40,530 nucleotides of DNA from Acaryochloris sp. IP29b_bin.137 (GTDB lineage Bacteria > Cyanobacteriota > Cyanobacteriia > Thermosynechococcales > Thermosynechococcaceae): assembly GCF_028285745.1 (NCBI RefSeq), contig NZ_JANQOP010000071.1, positions 1 through 40,530 of the forward strand, read 5' to 3'. Position numbers and translations under genes: made by a program. Below the pieces are notes generated by a model. It saw nothing but the letters and a program-made list of their open reading frames with translations, was not told the origin of the DNA and made no database searches. Shown one piece after another: positions 1-8,883 of this stretch; positions within the stretch are counted from its first letter, which is position 1, and each line of letters starts with the position of its first letter.

Positions 1-978
1 AGCGGAGATGCCACTCCCAGCCATAGACGGACTCACAAAAGCCCCCACATCCGCATAAATTTGGGTGACCACCCCATCGAAGGGAGCCAGGATTTTGGCA
101 TCCCACAGCTGAGATTGAATCGTTGCGAGTGACCCTTGGGCCGATAAGACCTGGGCACGAGCCTGGGCTATATCTTCTGTTCGGTTCCCCGCCTGGAGGA
201 CTGCAAGGGTTTGTTCTTGCTGCGTGTCTCGGGCCCCTGCCTGAGTCACTTCTTCAGCACGAGGTCCTGCCTGCTGCAAAGCTAGAGCTTGTTCCGCTTC
301 TCGCACCTGATTCTTAGTAACATCTCGATCCGTCCGTTTTTGATCGCGACTTTCTCGGGAGACTGCACCTGCTTGATAAAGCTGCTGGTAACGCTGCCAA
401 TCCGTTTCTCTTAGCTTTAACGTAGCTTGGGCTTGCTGTAGACGGGCCTCCGCCTGGGCAACTTCCTGGGGACGGCTTCCCGTCTGCAATTGCTGTAATT
501 GGGCACGGGCTTCCGTGAGCTGAGCTTTGGCTTTAGCGATATCCTCTCGACGATTTCCAGCCAGTAGTCGTTGGAGGTTTGCTTCTTGCTGGGCAAGCTG
601 GCCCTGCATCTGAGTCAGTTGCCCTCGCAGATTAGAATCATCCATATTCGCCACCAACTGCCCTTGACGAACGCGATCCCCCTCCTGCACTAATAGCTGT
701 TCAATCACCCCAGCCGATTTAGGACTGAGATTGATCGACCGCGCTGCATAAACTGTTCCATTGGCGGTAATCGTCACGGGTAGCGTTTTCCGTTCCACAG
801 ATTGCGTCAGCGGTTGTGTACTGAAGGCCGTTCTGCTACTGATTAAAAATTGGACACCTATTCGCCCCGGACCCAACATCAGCATCAACACCAAGACCCC
901 CCATCGGAGCCGATGCCACGAAGAATAGTGTTTTGACGGTTGACGGGTCTCTGGTGTTGGTATTTGACTCGAAACCAC
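1..978 (-). CDS. HlyD-family membrane-fusion efflux protein (3' end outside the window)
   Basis: Periplasmic adaptor that links an inner-membrane exporter to the outer membrane. The reading frame stays open for 326 codons from a GTG at 978 to the window edge. The GTG is preceded by GGAGG (985-989 on the opposite strand) at good spacing. Visible order: one N-terminal membrane helix (about residues 25-47), a first lipoyl half with 'QEGDRVRQGQLVA', a long Gln/Ala/Arg-rich coiled-coil hairpin, then the second lipoyl half with 'APFDGVVTQIYADVG'. The hairpin contains four repeats of the form G-x-R-x-E-(D/E)-(I/V). It lies downstream of the tetR gene on the same strand, so the two are probably co-transcribed and the pump partner should lie beyond the left edge. 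The exported substrate cannot be deduced. Confidence 0.88.
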   Translation of the reverse strand, partial: MVSSQIPTPETRQPSKHYSSWHRLRWGVLVLMLMLGPGRIGVQFLISSRTAFSTQPLTQSVERKTLPVTITANGTVYAARSINLSPKSAGVIEQLLVQEGDRVRQGQLVANMDDSNLRGQLTQMQGQLAQQEANLQRLLAGNRREDIAKAKAQLTEARAQLQQLQTGSRPQEVAQAEARLQQAQATLKLRETDWQRYQQLYQAGAVSRESRDQKRTDRDVTKNQVREAEQALALQQAGPRAEEVTQAGARDTQQEQTLAVLQAGNRTEDIAQARAQVLSAQGSLATIQSQLWDAKILAPFDGVVTQIYADVGAFVSPSMAGSGISA

Positions 979-1010
979 TATTGGCCTCCAAGATATTCAA
1001 AAGAGGAATT

Positions 1011-1022
1011 GTAAGTACTTAC
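1011..1022. promoter_or_regulatory. Perfect 12-bp palindrome between tetR and the efflux gene (candidate operator)
   Basis: GTAAGTACTTAC is its own reverse complement. It sits in the 65-bp gap between the stop of the TetR gene and the start of the efflux adaptor. It shares AAGTA/TACTT words with the imperfect palindrome in front of tetR. The likely ligand is the TetR-family protein encoded next to it. This is inferred from position and symmetry only. Confidence 0.5.
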
Positions 1023-1043
1023 TTATAAATTAAATAAAAAAAT

Positions 1044-1652
1044 TTATGAATCAGGTGCAATCCCAACCCATAAGGTTTCAATCAAATTTTGGATAAGTGT
1101 TTCCGATGGTGGAAGAACAAAATTTTGCATAGCTGGTTGGATAGATAATTTGTGGATCATATGTTGGGTAACAACGGTATTGATAATGGTGCCAATAATT
1201 ATCTGTGCAACGGTCTGCGTATCACAGATTCGTAGATGACCTGCTTGCACTGCTCGATCAAGAAAGCCAACTAGGAGTTTTCGATCGCGAATGGGCGGCG
1301 GCACTATTGACGGTGGATCGGGCAATTTGCCTTGGGTCATCAACATCAACATACGGGGCATTACGTCTTGATAAAACGCCAGCATTTGTTCACAAATATC
1401 GGTAAGTTCCGATTTAATATTAGCTGTAGGTTCATAATTCGCTAAGACCTTTACCCATTGAGGCTTCTCCAAGATACCCATGGCTGCCACAAATAAAGCT
1501 TGCTTGGTCGAGAACCGCTTAAAGATGGATGCTTCAGAAATTCCAGCCCGCTCAGCAATATCGAGCGTTGAAGCCCCCATCCCTTGTTCTAGAAAGACTT
1601 GTCGGGCTGCAGCCAAGATATCTTCATTTGAAATTTTAGGAGGACGAGCCAT
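1044..1652 (-). CDS. TetR/AcrR-family transcriptional regulator
   Basis: One-component repressor of 202 residues, a normal family length. The N-terminal 50 residues carry the TetR helix-turn-helix: 'ARPPKISNEDILAAARQVF', then a helix with 'TLDIAERAGISEASIFKRF' and the closing 'STKQALF'. The remaining 150 residues are the helical ligand-binding and dimerisation half, which is variable, so the inducer is unknown. It is upstream of and co-oriented with a HlyD-type efflux adaptor. The usual arrangement is a drug- or metabolite-sensing repressor that controls its own operon. An imperfect palindrome overlaps its promoter region and a perfect one lies between the two genes. ATG start at 1652. Confidence 0.9.
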   Translation of the reverse strand: MARPPKISNEDILAAARQVFLEQGMGASTLDIAERAGISEASIFKRFSTKQALFVAAMGILEKPQWVKVLANYEPTANIKSELTDICEQMLAFYQDVMPRMLMLMTQGKLPDPPSIVPPPIRDRKLLVGFLDRAVQAGHLRICDTQTVAQIIIGTIINTVVTQHMIHKLSIQPAMQNFVLPPSETLIQNLIETLWVGIAPDS

Positions 1653-1658
1653 TAATTA

Positions 1659-1678
1659 TTAAGCAATTACTTACTTAA
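1659..1678. promoter_or_regulatory. Imperfect palindrome in front of tetR (candidate TetR operator)
   Basis: TTAAGCAATTACTTACTTAA matches its own reverse complement at 16 of 20 positions. It ends 6 bp upstream of the tetR ATG, where a bound repressor would block transcription. It shares the ACTTAC core with the perfect palindrome at 1011-1022. Autoregulation is inferred. Confidence 0.5.
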
Positions 1679-2264
1679 TAATATACTCTAAAGCATCTCA
1701 ACCTGTCGACTCAATGTTCCAAAAAGAACTCTCAAAGTAAGATTCTGAGATTAATGATCGCTGCAAGACTAAAGAATGGTTGCTCATTAGCGAAATAAAC
1801 ATCATGGCGCCAACTGGCATCCTCAGCAAATCTAACCAGGGTGTAATGCCACCGCTATAGAAGGCTGAGTAGAGCTATACGCAGAAAGGGGGATCAATCA
1901 CCAGACAGGACCATACCAGGGCAGGGAGGCAATTAAGCACATGTTCGCAATAAGTTCGGTTAAGTACCTATGGTTTGCCTTGAAAAGACCTTATTTGGGG
2001 TTCCTGGCTTAGTCAAAGCCCAGCTAGGCACAGCTACTCCTCTCTATGTGGGTGCGTGCATGAGAAAATTTGCCATCCGTTTGGGTATCATTGCAAAAAT
2101 CTTACTCCCTTGACCAGCCATCTTCAGAGATTCAAAGTGGCCTGTTTGACAGCTGAGATGTATAAGGATGCGGGAAAAACCAACCTACAGGCCAGCGTCT
2201 ATAGGGTCTAATCATAATAATGGGAGTAAGTTGTATTCCAACTGCATTGGATAGGGGGAGATGA
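1679..2264. other. Gene-free stretch with a doubtful transposase remnant
   Basis: About 585 bp separate the tetR promoter from putA and hold no credible full gene. On the + strand 1970-2113 an open 47-codon stretch ends in 'LYVGACMRKFAIRLGI' and a TGA. The ACMRK core recalls the C-terminal tail of IS110-family transposases. The match is short and the rest of such a gene is absent, so it is at most decayed transposon debris. Nothing else is recognised here beyond presumed promoter sequence for putA. Confidence 0.3.
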
Positions 2265-5200
2265 TTGATCACCAATACCTGCGAACTCCTTGAGCCGGAG
2301 ACCCAACGTATTGCTCGCCTGTTGATGAATGAGATGAGTCGCCCATCATCTTTTGCGACAGAACTGTGGATGCAACCTCACTGGGATGATCGACTACTGG
2401 CTTGGGCCATGACGAATCCGGCATTGCAAGTCCAGATCTTTCGCCTAATTGATGTGTTGCCCTCTCTTACGGACAACGCCGATATTACTCGTCACTTACA
2501 GGAATATCTATCACTCCCTGAACTCAAATTATCTACAGGGCTAAACACACTACTGTCTTGGGCTCAACCCCACTCGATCTTGGGGAAGGTGGCAGCAGTG
2601 ACTTTCAAATCAGTGGTCTCCACCTTGGCCCGTCGCTACATTGTGGGGGAAACTTTACCGCAAACGTTGCCGCGTTTGGTGCAACTGCGACAACGTCGTT
2701 TGGCTTTTACCCTCGACCGACTGGGGGAAGCAGTAATCACGGAAGTAGAAGCAACTGCTTATCTTCAGGGGTATCTGCACCTGATGACCCAGCTCGCCCA
2801 GGCAGCGCAAGCCTGGCCAGACATTGCCCCCATCGATAGGGCTGAGGGAGTGGCCTTGCCCAAAGTTCAGGTTTCCGTTAAACTGACTGCCTTTTACTCT
2901 CAATTTGATCCGCTTGATGCCCAAGGGAGTCAGGAAATAGTCAGTCAGCACCTCCGCACCCTTCTGCGTCACGCCCAAAAGCTGGGGGTCGCGGTTCACT
3001 TTGATATGGAGCAGTATGTCTATAAGGATCTGACGCTTACCATTCTGAAAGACCTGCTGTTAGAGCCGGAATTTAGAGACCGAACGGATGTGGGTCTTAC
3101 ACTCCAAGCCTATCTGCGCGATAGCCAGCAGGATTTGCAAGCGTTGATCGACTGGGCGCAGGAGCGGGGCGCACCGATCACGATTCGCCTGGTGAAAGGA
3201 GCCTATTGGGATCAAGAAACAATTAAGGCGATTCAAAACCATTGGCCTCAGCCCGTCTTTAATGACAAAGCGGAGACGGATGCCAACTTTGAAGCCATGA
3301 CTTTGACATTATTGGAGAACCATAAGGTTGTAACCGCTGCCATTGGTAGCCACAATGTGAGATCGCAAGCCCATGCCATTGCAATTGCAAACCACCTGCA
3401 AATCCCCAAGCATCACTATGAACTCCAGGTCCTCTACGGGATGGCCGATCCACTGACCACAGCGATAGCTAATCTTGGGCATCGGGTCCGAGTGTATTGT
3501 CCCTATGGCCCACTCCTCCCAGGTATGGCCTACCTGATCCGACGATTATTGGAAAACACTGCTAATACCTCATTTCTCCGGCAACGGGTTGAGAGTCCAG
3601 ATCCAGCAACCCTTATAGCGCCGCCACAGGTCAGGCATGAGGATCAGCAACACTCAGTTATTCAGCACCCTACCCCGCTCGATCTGTCTGACAATACTCC
3701 CTTTCACAACATTGCCAACACAGATTATTCTCAAGCCACAGCCCGAGAGCAGGCCCAGCAAGCTTTACAACAGGTTCGTCAGGAATTAGGGAAAACCTAC
3801 TGGCCTTGGATTGCAGGACAGGCAGTGATTACAGACCAAATTCAGCCTTCCGTCAATCCTTCTCAACCCACCCAGATGATTGGTCAGGTCGGACAGGCTA
3901 TGATTCCGCAGGCTGAACAAGCAATAAAAGCGGCGACCATTGCGATGGCCCATTGGCAAAAAACCTCTACCCAGGAGCGGGTCAGACTTCTCCGTCGAGC
4001 CGCCGACTTAATGGAACAGCGTCGCCACAAGCTGGCTGCCTGGATTGTGCTGGAAGTAGGCAAAGTGTTACCGGAAGCCGATGCAGAAGTTTCAGAAGCA
4101 ATTGATTTCTGTCGGTACTATGCCGATGAAATGGAACGGTTAGCGGCAGGCTACAGTCGAGATTTACCGGGTGAGACCAATCGCTATGCCTATCGGGGAC
4201 GGGGCTTGGCGGTGGTTATTGCTCCCTGGAATTTTCCTCTAGCGATTGCCACAGGTATGACCGTGGCGGCATTGGTGGCGGGGAATTGTACGATTCTTAA
4301 GCCTGCGGCTCCAGCGACTGTGGTGGCGGCTAAGTTAACCGAGATCCTGATAGAGGCAGGTTTTCCCGCCGGGGTCTATCAGTACTTGCCGGGGCCTGGA
4401 GCTGAGATTGGCCCCTATCTTATCCAACATTCACGGGTCCATTTGATTGCCTTTACCGGCTCACAAGCTGTGGGCAGCCAAATTTATGCGGACGCTGCGG
4501 TTCTGCGTCCAGGCCAAACCCATCTGAAGCGGGTGATTGCAGAGATGGGAGGCAAAAATGCGATCATTATTGACCACAGTGCCGATTTAGATCAGGCGAT
4601 CGCAGGGGTGATACGATCCGCCTTTGGCTATAGTGGCCAGAAATGTTCGGCCTGCTCCCGCGTTATTGTCCTCGACCGTATTTATGACCCTTTCTTGAAG
4701 CGGTTGGTCGAGGCCGCCCAATCCTTGAATATCGGAGCCACTGATCGAGCCGGTACCACGGTGGGGCCAGTCACCATGGCAGAGGCGCAAGCTAAGATTC
4801 GCGACTATATTGCTCTAGGCAAAACCGAGGCAAAAGTGGTCTTAGAGCGGACTGCTCCAGAGCCTGGTTACTTTGTGGGGCCTGTCATTTTTAGTGAGGT
4901 GCCGCCGCAAGCCCAAATTGCTCAGCAGGAAATCTTTGGTCCAGTCCTTTCCGTAATTCGTGTGCAGACGTTTGAGGATGCGATCGCAGTCGCAAACAAC
5001 ACTCCCTATGCCCTAACGGGTGGCCTGTACTCCCGCACACCGTCTCATATTGAGTTCGCCAAAGCCAACGTTGAGGTGGGGAATTTATACATCAATCGCA
5101 GTATTACTGGAGCCATCGTAGATCGGCAACCCTTCGGTGGGTTCAAATGCTCTGGTGTTGGGTCCAAAGCTGGAGGAAGGGATTACCTACTGCAATTTAT

Positions 5201-5270
5201 GGAGCCAAGAGTGGTGACTGAAAATATTCAACGTCAGGGCTTTGCCCCTGTTGGGGACCTCTTCACCTAA
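2265..5270 (+). CDS. putA: Bifunctional proline dehydrogenase / delta-1-pyrroline-5-carboxylate dehydrogenase (PutA)
   Basis: Oxidises proline to glutamate in two steps: an FAD-dependent proline dehydrogenase, then an NAD-dependent aldehyde dehydrogenase. It has 1001 residues, right for the short PutA form without a DNA-binding domain. The PRODH barrel spans roughly residues 130-440, with 'RLVKGAYWDQE', 'YCPYGPLLPGMAYLIRRLLE' and the substrate-binding R-R-x-x-E pattern. The aldehyde dehydrogenase domain follows (about 500-990), with 'IAPWNFPLAI', the general base region 'IAEMGGKNA' and the nucleophile in 'GYSGQKCSACSR'. The start is a TTG at 2265 just after a GGGGGAG ribosome site; the ATG at 2261 is out of frame and a stop precedes the TTG. 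Its 3' end overlaps the convergent sua5-like gene by 4 bp. Confidence 0.95.
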   Translation: MITNTCELLEPETQRIARLLMNEMSRPSSFATELWMQPHWDDRLLAWAMTNPALQVQIFRLIDVLPSLTDNADITRHLQEYLSLPELKLSTGLNTLLSWAQPHSILGKVAAVTFKSVVSTLARRYIVGETLPQTLPRLVQLRQRRLAFTLDRLGEAVITEVEATAYLQGYLHLMTQLAQAAQAWPDIAPIDRAEGVALPKVQVSVKLTAFYSQFDPLDAQGSQEIVSQHLRTLLRHAQKLGVAVHFDMEQYVYKDLTLTILKDLLLEPEFRDRTDVGLTLQAYLRDSQQDLQALIDWAQERGAPITIRLVKGAYWDQETIKAIQNHWPQPVFNDKAETDANFEAMTLTLLENHKVVTAAIGSHNVRSQAHAIAIANHLQIPKHHYELQVLYGMADPLTTAIANLGHRVRVYCPYGPLLPGMAYLIRRLLENTANTSFLRQRVESPDPATLIAPPQVRHEDQQHSVIQHPTPLDLSDNTPFHNIANTDYSQATAREQAQQALQQVRQELGKTYWPWIAGQAVITDQIQPSVNPSQPTQMIGQVGQAMIPQAEQAIKAATIAMAHWQKTSTQERVRLLRRAADLMEQRRHKLAAWIVLEVGKVLPEADAEVSEAIDFCRYYADEMERLAAGYSRDLPGETNRYAYRGRGLAVVIAPWNFPLAIATGMTVAALVAGNCTILKPAAPATVVAAKLTEILIEAGFPAGVYQYLPGPGAEIGPYLIQHSRVHLIAFTGSQAVGSQIYADAAVLRPGQTHLKRVIAEMGGKNAIIIDHSADLDQAIAGVIRSAFGYSGQKCSACSRVIVLDRIYDPFLKRLVEAAQSLNIGATDRAGTTVGPVTMAEAQAKIRDYIALGKTEAKVVLERTAPEPGYFVGPVIFSEVPPQAQIAQQEIFGPVLSVIRVQTFEDAIAVANNTPYALTGGLYSRTPSHIEFAKANVEVGNLYINRSITGAIVDRQPFGGFKCSGVGSKAGGRDYLLQFMEPRVVTENIQRQGFAPVGDLFT

Positions 5271-5851
5271 ATCTGGACAGCTCCCTGACGCAATACCTCC
5301 CAACCTTGCCCCGTCCATTTGGTAACCGTCGAGGGCAGTGGATCTGACGATTGAGGTTCGGGCCAAAGGTTCGCTAGAGGAGTGAATACCTCAGGAAAGT
5401 GTTGATTGATGTCCTGAACATTGGTTAATGCAGGCTGCCCGGAGCGATTGATGCTGGTGGTGGCTAAGGGGCCGGTCTGCTGCAAAATCATTTGCGCCAC
5501 CTTGGAATTAGGTACCCGAATCCCAATACTATCGGGATTGAGTGGATTCATGGCTGGAGGGACGCGATCGCAGGCCGGTAACACTAACGTCAACGCCCCT
5601 GGCCAATAGTCAGCCGCCATCTGTTGCCATTGCCTAGTCTCCTGCTCATTCCCACGCACATAAGGCCAAAGCGCCTCTGGAGAAGCTCCCATCAAGATTA
5701 GAGGTTTATCCGGCTGTCGTTGCTTGGCTGCAAAGATTTGCGAAGCTTGGTCGGGACGAGCGGCCAAAGCCGGAACCGTATCGGTGGGGAAACTAATCAG
5801 CCGACCGGAACGAGCAGCAGCAATAAAGGCAGCAATGGGCAGTTGAGTCAT
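5267..5851 (-). CDS. Sua5/YciO/YrdC-family protein, probable threonylcarbamoyl-AMP synthase
   Basis: YrdC-fold protein of 194 residues. Family members make L-threonylcarbamoyl-AMP from threonine, bicarbonate and ATP for the t6A modification at position 37 of ANN-decoding tRNAs. Diagnostic segments are 'RLISFPTDTVPALAARPD' near the N-terminus, 'IFAAKQRQPDKPLILM' (the K-x-R active-site region), 'WPGALTLVLPA' and 'DSIGIRVPNS'. The extra C-terminal Sua5 domain is absent, so it is the single-domain TsaC type. It overlaps the 3' end of putA tail to tail and diverges from thiO across about 100 bp. Whether it is the essential t6A enzyme or a YciO paralogue cannot be told from sequence alone. Confidence 0.88.
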   Translation of the reverse strand: MTQLPIAAFIAAARSGRLISFPTDTVPALAARPDQASQIFAAKQRQPDKPLILMGASPEALWPYVRGNEQETRQWQQMAADYWPGALTLVLPACDRVPPAMNPLNPDSIGIRVPNSKVAQMILQQTGPLATTSINRSGQPALTNVQDINQHFPEVFTPLANLWPEPQSSDPLPSTVTKWTGQGWEVLRQGAVQI

Positions 5852-5951
5852 GTCAAACGCGGATTAGAATAGGGTTCGGGGAAAGTTTAGTCGTCTGTTT
5901 TTGTGCAGCTAGACCGCTAACGTATCTTCTCACCCCCTACCTCAGAAATAA

Positions 5952-7052
5952 ATGAATTCCAGTTCCGATGTCTTAGTGATTGGCGGTGGCGCGATGGGTT
6001 TAGCCACAGCCATCGAACTCACTCGCCAAGGGGCACAAGTCACGATCCTCAGCCGTAATTTCCAAGAAGCGGCCCTCCACGCCGCCGCAGGAATGCTAGC
6101 CCCTCAAGCAGAAGGCTTAGAGCCGGGTCCCATGCTAGATCTGTGTCTGCAAAGTCGAGACCTCTATCCCGAGTGGACCAGCCAACTGACGGACCTCACA
6201 GGCTTAGAAACGGGATACTGGCCCTGCGGGATTTTAGCACCGACCTATGCGGATGCCCCGCCGCGATTTACGGGGGATGCAGAATGGTGCGATCGCACCA
6301 CCATCCACCAGTATCAATCCAACCTTAGTCCAGACATCATTGGGGGTTGGTGGTTTCCCCAAGATGCCCAGGTCAATAACCAGCGATTGGCCCAGGTGTT
6401 ACTCCAAGCCGCCCAACAGCTCGGGGTCACGCTAGAAGAAGGGGTGAATGTCACAGGATTTGAGACGAAAAACCACCAAATCCAACAGGTGCAAACCACC
6501 ATCGGACCTTGGCAAGCTCAAACCTATCTGTTGGCAACGGGATCTTGGTCCCAGGAACTGCTGCCTATCCCCGTCACCCCCCGCAAAGGCCAGTTATTTG
6601 CGGTACAGGCGCCCAGGCAAACCTTAAACAAAGTTCTATTTGGGCCAGGGACCTATATCGTCCCGCGCCACAATGGACGCATCGTCGTGGGGGCAACCAG
6701 CGAAGAGGTGGGGTTTGCCGCTTACAACACCCCAGGCGGACTCCAATCCCTCCTGGCAACCGCCCTTCGTCTCTATCCCCCCCTGGCGGATTATCCCTTG
6801 GAAAAGTGTTGGTGGGGCTTTCGACCCGCGACCCCGGATGAATGGCCTATCTTAGGGCATAGTCCCTATGACAACCTGATTTTGGCGACCGGACATTACC
6901 GGAATGGCATTCTGTTAACCCCCATCACGGCCCATCTGATCACGGATCTGATCATGACGGGCCAGGCGGATCCTTGTCTGGCCAATTTTAGCTGGCAGCG
7001 GTTTACCCCCTCCTCTCCAGCTACAGAACGTCTAGCGTTAGCCCATTCCTAA
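5952..7052 (+). CDS. thiO: Glycine oxidase ThiO (FAD-dependent D-amino-acid-oxidase family)
   Basis: Oxidises glycine to iminoglycine (dehydroglycine), which is used to build the thiazole ring of thiamine. The N-terminal dinucleotide fold reads 'VLVIGGGAMGLATAIELTRQ'. Further family segments are 'AAAGMLAPQAEG', 'TPRKGQLFAV', 'YIVPRHNGRIVVGATSEEVGF' and the C-terminal FAD-contacting 'GHYRNGILLTPITA'. At 366 residues it is a stand-alone ThiO; in some cyanobacteria this protein is fused to the thiazole synthase ThiG, and no thiG follows here. Its stop overlaps by 4 bp the stop of the convergent phytol-kinase-like gene. Confidence 0.9.
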   Translation: MNSSSDVLVIGGGAMGLATAIELTRQGAQVTILSRNFQEAALHAAAGMLAPQAEGLEPGPMLDLCLQSRDLYPEWTSQLTDLTGLETGYWPCGILAPTYADAPPRFTGDAEWCDRTTIHQYQSNLSPDIIGGWWFPQDAQVNNQRLAQVLLQAAQQLGVTLEEGVNVTGFETKNHQIQQVQTTIGPWQAQTYLLATGSWSQELLPIPVTPRKGQLFAVQAPRQTLNKVLFGPGTYIVPRHNGRIVVGATSEEVGFAAYNTPGGLQSLLATALRLYPPLADYPLEKCWWGFRPATPDEWPILGHSPYDNLILATGHYRNGILLTPITAHLITDLIMTGQADPCLANFSWQRFTPSSPATERLALAHS

Positions 7053-7783
7053 AACCACCAGAGGCCCAAGGCCACAGCCACACCAGTCAGGGTGAGGTTA
7101 TCAATATCTCGGAAGGGTAAGGCTTCGACGAGGGTCACGATCAAGGCAATCGCTGCCACAATGCTGGCCGGGCCAGCCAAGGGAGGCTGAAAATAGTTCA
7201 AGCGGTTGAACAAGCTGAGGAAACTCAAGGCAAAGAGAAAGCTACCCGCAAACATCGCCGCAGATCCTGCCCAGCTTTTCTCGGGACTAAAGGGCAGTTT
7301 GTGAACCCCCAACCGTCGCCCCACAATATCGGCCAAGCCATCTCCCCCGCACATCATCATTAAGGCCAGAATTCCAACGGGGGAAGTGCGCCAAAATCCA
7401 AGGGTACAAGCTACAAATACCAGGCCATAAAACAGTGGGCCTTTGAGAATTTCTTGGGGATCGCCATTACGGGTCATGGCCTGGACGGCCTCGGGGTCTT
7501 GAATCCAGCCCATGCCAATGCCAATAAATTGGAGGGTAATGGCTAGGGGCACCAGGGCAGCAAAGTAGCGGGCGCTGGGCTGAGGACTGAAAAAGGGCCA
7601 GCAAAGAACAAACAGTGGCCCCGTGCCGATATGAATAATCTTGCGGCTAAGTTTTTGCTCCAATCCATGATGGGCTGCCAGGGCATCCATCATTCGCAAC
7701 CAGCCTAGGGCTAGCAGCAGGGTAATCACCATAACGACGCTATCCTGAAGCATTGGATGAGTCGTCAATTGTTCCCAAAGCAT
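7049..7783 (-). CDS. VTE5/dolichol-kinase-family membrane protein, probable phytol kinase
   Basis: Integral membrane protein of 244 residues with about six or seven hydrophobic helices. The signature 'CGGDGLADIVGRRLG' followed by 'FSPEKSWAGSAAMF' is the CTP-binding region of the polyprenol/phytol kinase family. In cyanobacteria and plastids these enzymes phosphorylate phytol released from chlorophyll, recycling it for tocopherol or chlorophyll synthesis. The N-terminal 'KLSRKIIHIGTGPLFVL' is also conserved in the family. The specific substrate (phytol, geranylgeraniol or farnesol) cannot be fixed from sequence. It is convergent with thiO, overlapping by 4 bp. Confidence 0.85.
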   Translation of the reverse strand: MLWEQLTTHPMLQDSVVMVITLLLALGWLRMMDALAAHHGLEQKLSRKIIHIGTGPLFVLCWPFFSPQPSARYFAALVPLAITLQFIGIGMGWIQDPEAVQAMTRNGDPQEILKGPLFYGLVFVACTLGFWRTSPVGILALMMMCGGDGLADIVGRRLGVHKLPFSPEKSWAGSAAMFAGSFLFALSFLSLFNRLNYFQPPLAGPASIVAAIALIVTLVEALPFRDIDNLTLTGVAVALGLWWF

Positions 7784-7963
7784 TCCGACTGTATTTGTGG
7801 ACTTTTATATCCTTAACTTACTTGGATTGAGGGACCGATTAAAAATGGGGCCAGCCCTAAGCAATTCACCCGACATCGATACAACGCTTTTGCAACCTAG
7901 CAGTGTCGCAAGATAGGGGCGCGGACGGCAATCGGCTAGCCCATTGAGGATACTGGGGATGGT

Positions 7964-8719
7964 TTAAGTCGCAGCTTGATAGCGTGCTTCTACTTCCGCC
8001 CAGTTGACGACATTCCACCAGGCATCCAAATAGTCCCCGCGTCGATTTTGATATTTCAGATAGTAGGCATGTTCCCAAACATCATTGCCTAACAGGGGAA
8101 TATTGCCCTCTAGGAGGGGGCTGTCTTGGTTGGGGGTGCTGGTGACGGCGAGTTTGCCATCTTGAGTCAGAACCAGCCAGGCCCAGCCGCTCCCAAACTG
8201 AGTTAAGCCTGCTTTTTTAAACGCTTCTTGGAAGGCGACAAAACTGCCGAAGGTCTCCTCAATCGCTTCCCCAACTTTGCCTATCGGTTTACCCTCAGAA
8301 TCGGGCGTCATGCTGGCCCAAAATAAGGTGTGATTGGCATGCCCCCCTCCATTGTTGCGCACAGCGGTCCGGATATCTTCGGGCACCGTATTGAGATTGG
8401 TGAGCAGCTTTTCGACGGACTGACCCGTTAGGTTGGGGTGTTTTGCGATCGCAGCATTCAAATTTTTCACATACCCCGCATGATGCAGGTCATGATGGAT
8501 TCTCATGGTTTTGGTGTCAATGTATTTCTCCAGTGCAAAGTAGCTATAGGGTAGATCTGGCACAGTGAATTCTTCACCTGCATTAGCCTGAGCAATGAGA
8601 TTGCTAGAGGGCGTATCCGTTATCGCCTGGGACCATGCTGCCGGTTGAATGGCATTCCACGTCACAACGCTGACAAACATAACGATAATCAGAAGCGTAT
8701 TGGAGAATCGAAACCGCAT
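7964..8719 (-). CDS. sodA: Exported or membrane-tethered Fe/Mn superoxide dismutase
   Basis: Dismutates superoxide to oxygen and hydrogen peroxide. The first ~32 residues form a signal peptide or N-terminal anchor (hydrophobic stretch '[12 protein letters not shown]', then 'AAWSQA'), so the enzyme works in the periplasm or thylakoid lumen. The mature part has the complete metal-binding set: His75 in '[13 protein letters not shown]', His130 in 'HANHTLFW', Asp213 and His217 in 'DVWEHAYY'. The '[10 protein letters not shown]' strand is present. The motifs suit the manganese type, as in membrane-bound cyanobacterial SodA, but metal choice is not proven. ATG start at 8719; about 180 bp separate its stop from the upstream end of the phytol-kinase gene. 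Confidence 0.93.
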   Translation of the reverse strand: MRFRFSNTLLIIVMFVSVVTWNAIQPAAWSQAITDTPSSNLIAQANAGEEFTVPDLPYSYFALEKYIDTKTMRIHHDLHHAGYVKNLNAAIAKHPNLTGQSVEKLLTNLNTVPEDIRTAVRNNGGGHANHTLFWASMTPDSEGKPIGKVGEAIEETFGSFVAFQEAFKKAGLTQFGSGWAWLVLTQDGKLAVTSTPNQDSPLLEGNIPLLGNDVWEHAYYLKYQNRRGDYLDAWWNVVNWAEVEARYQAAT

Positions 8720-8883
8720 AAACTTGCACCCAAGAAAGTCCTTGATTCTTGCATTAAATCAGATAGGGGTGGCCTAGGACTACTCTTTTTTGCAGGAGTG
8801 CCCAGATGAAAACAACCGTTAAATTATCTTATGAAAAATGAAAAATATGGATGCAATTTTAGGCTAGGAATAGAGCGAGCAAA

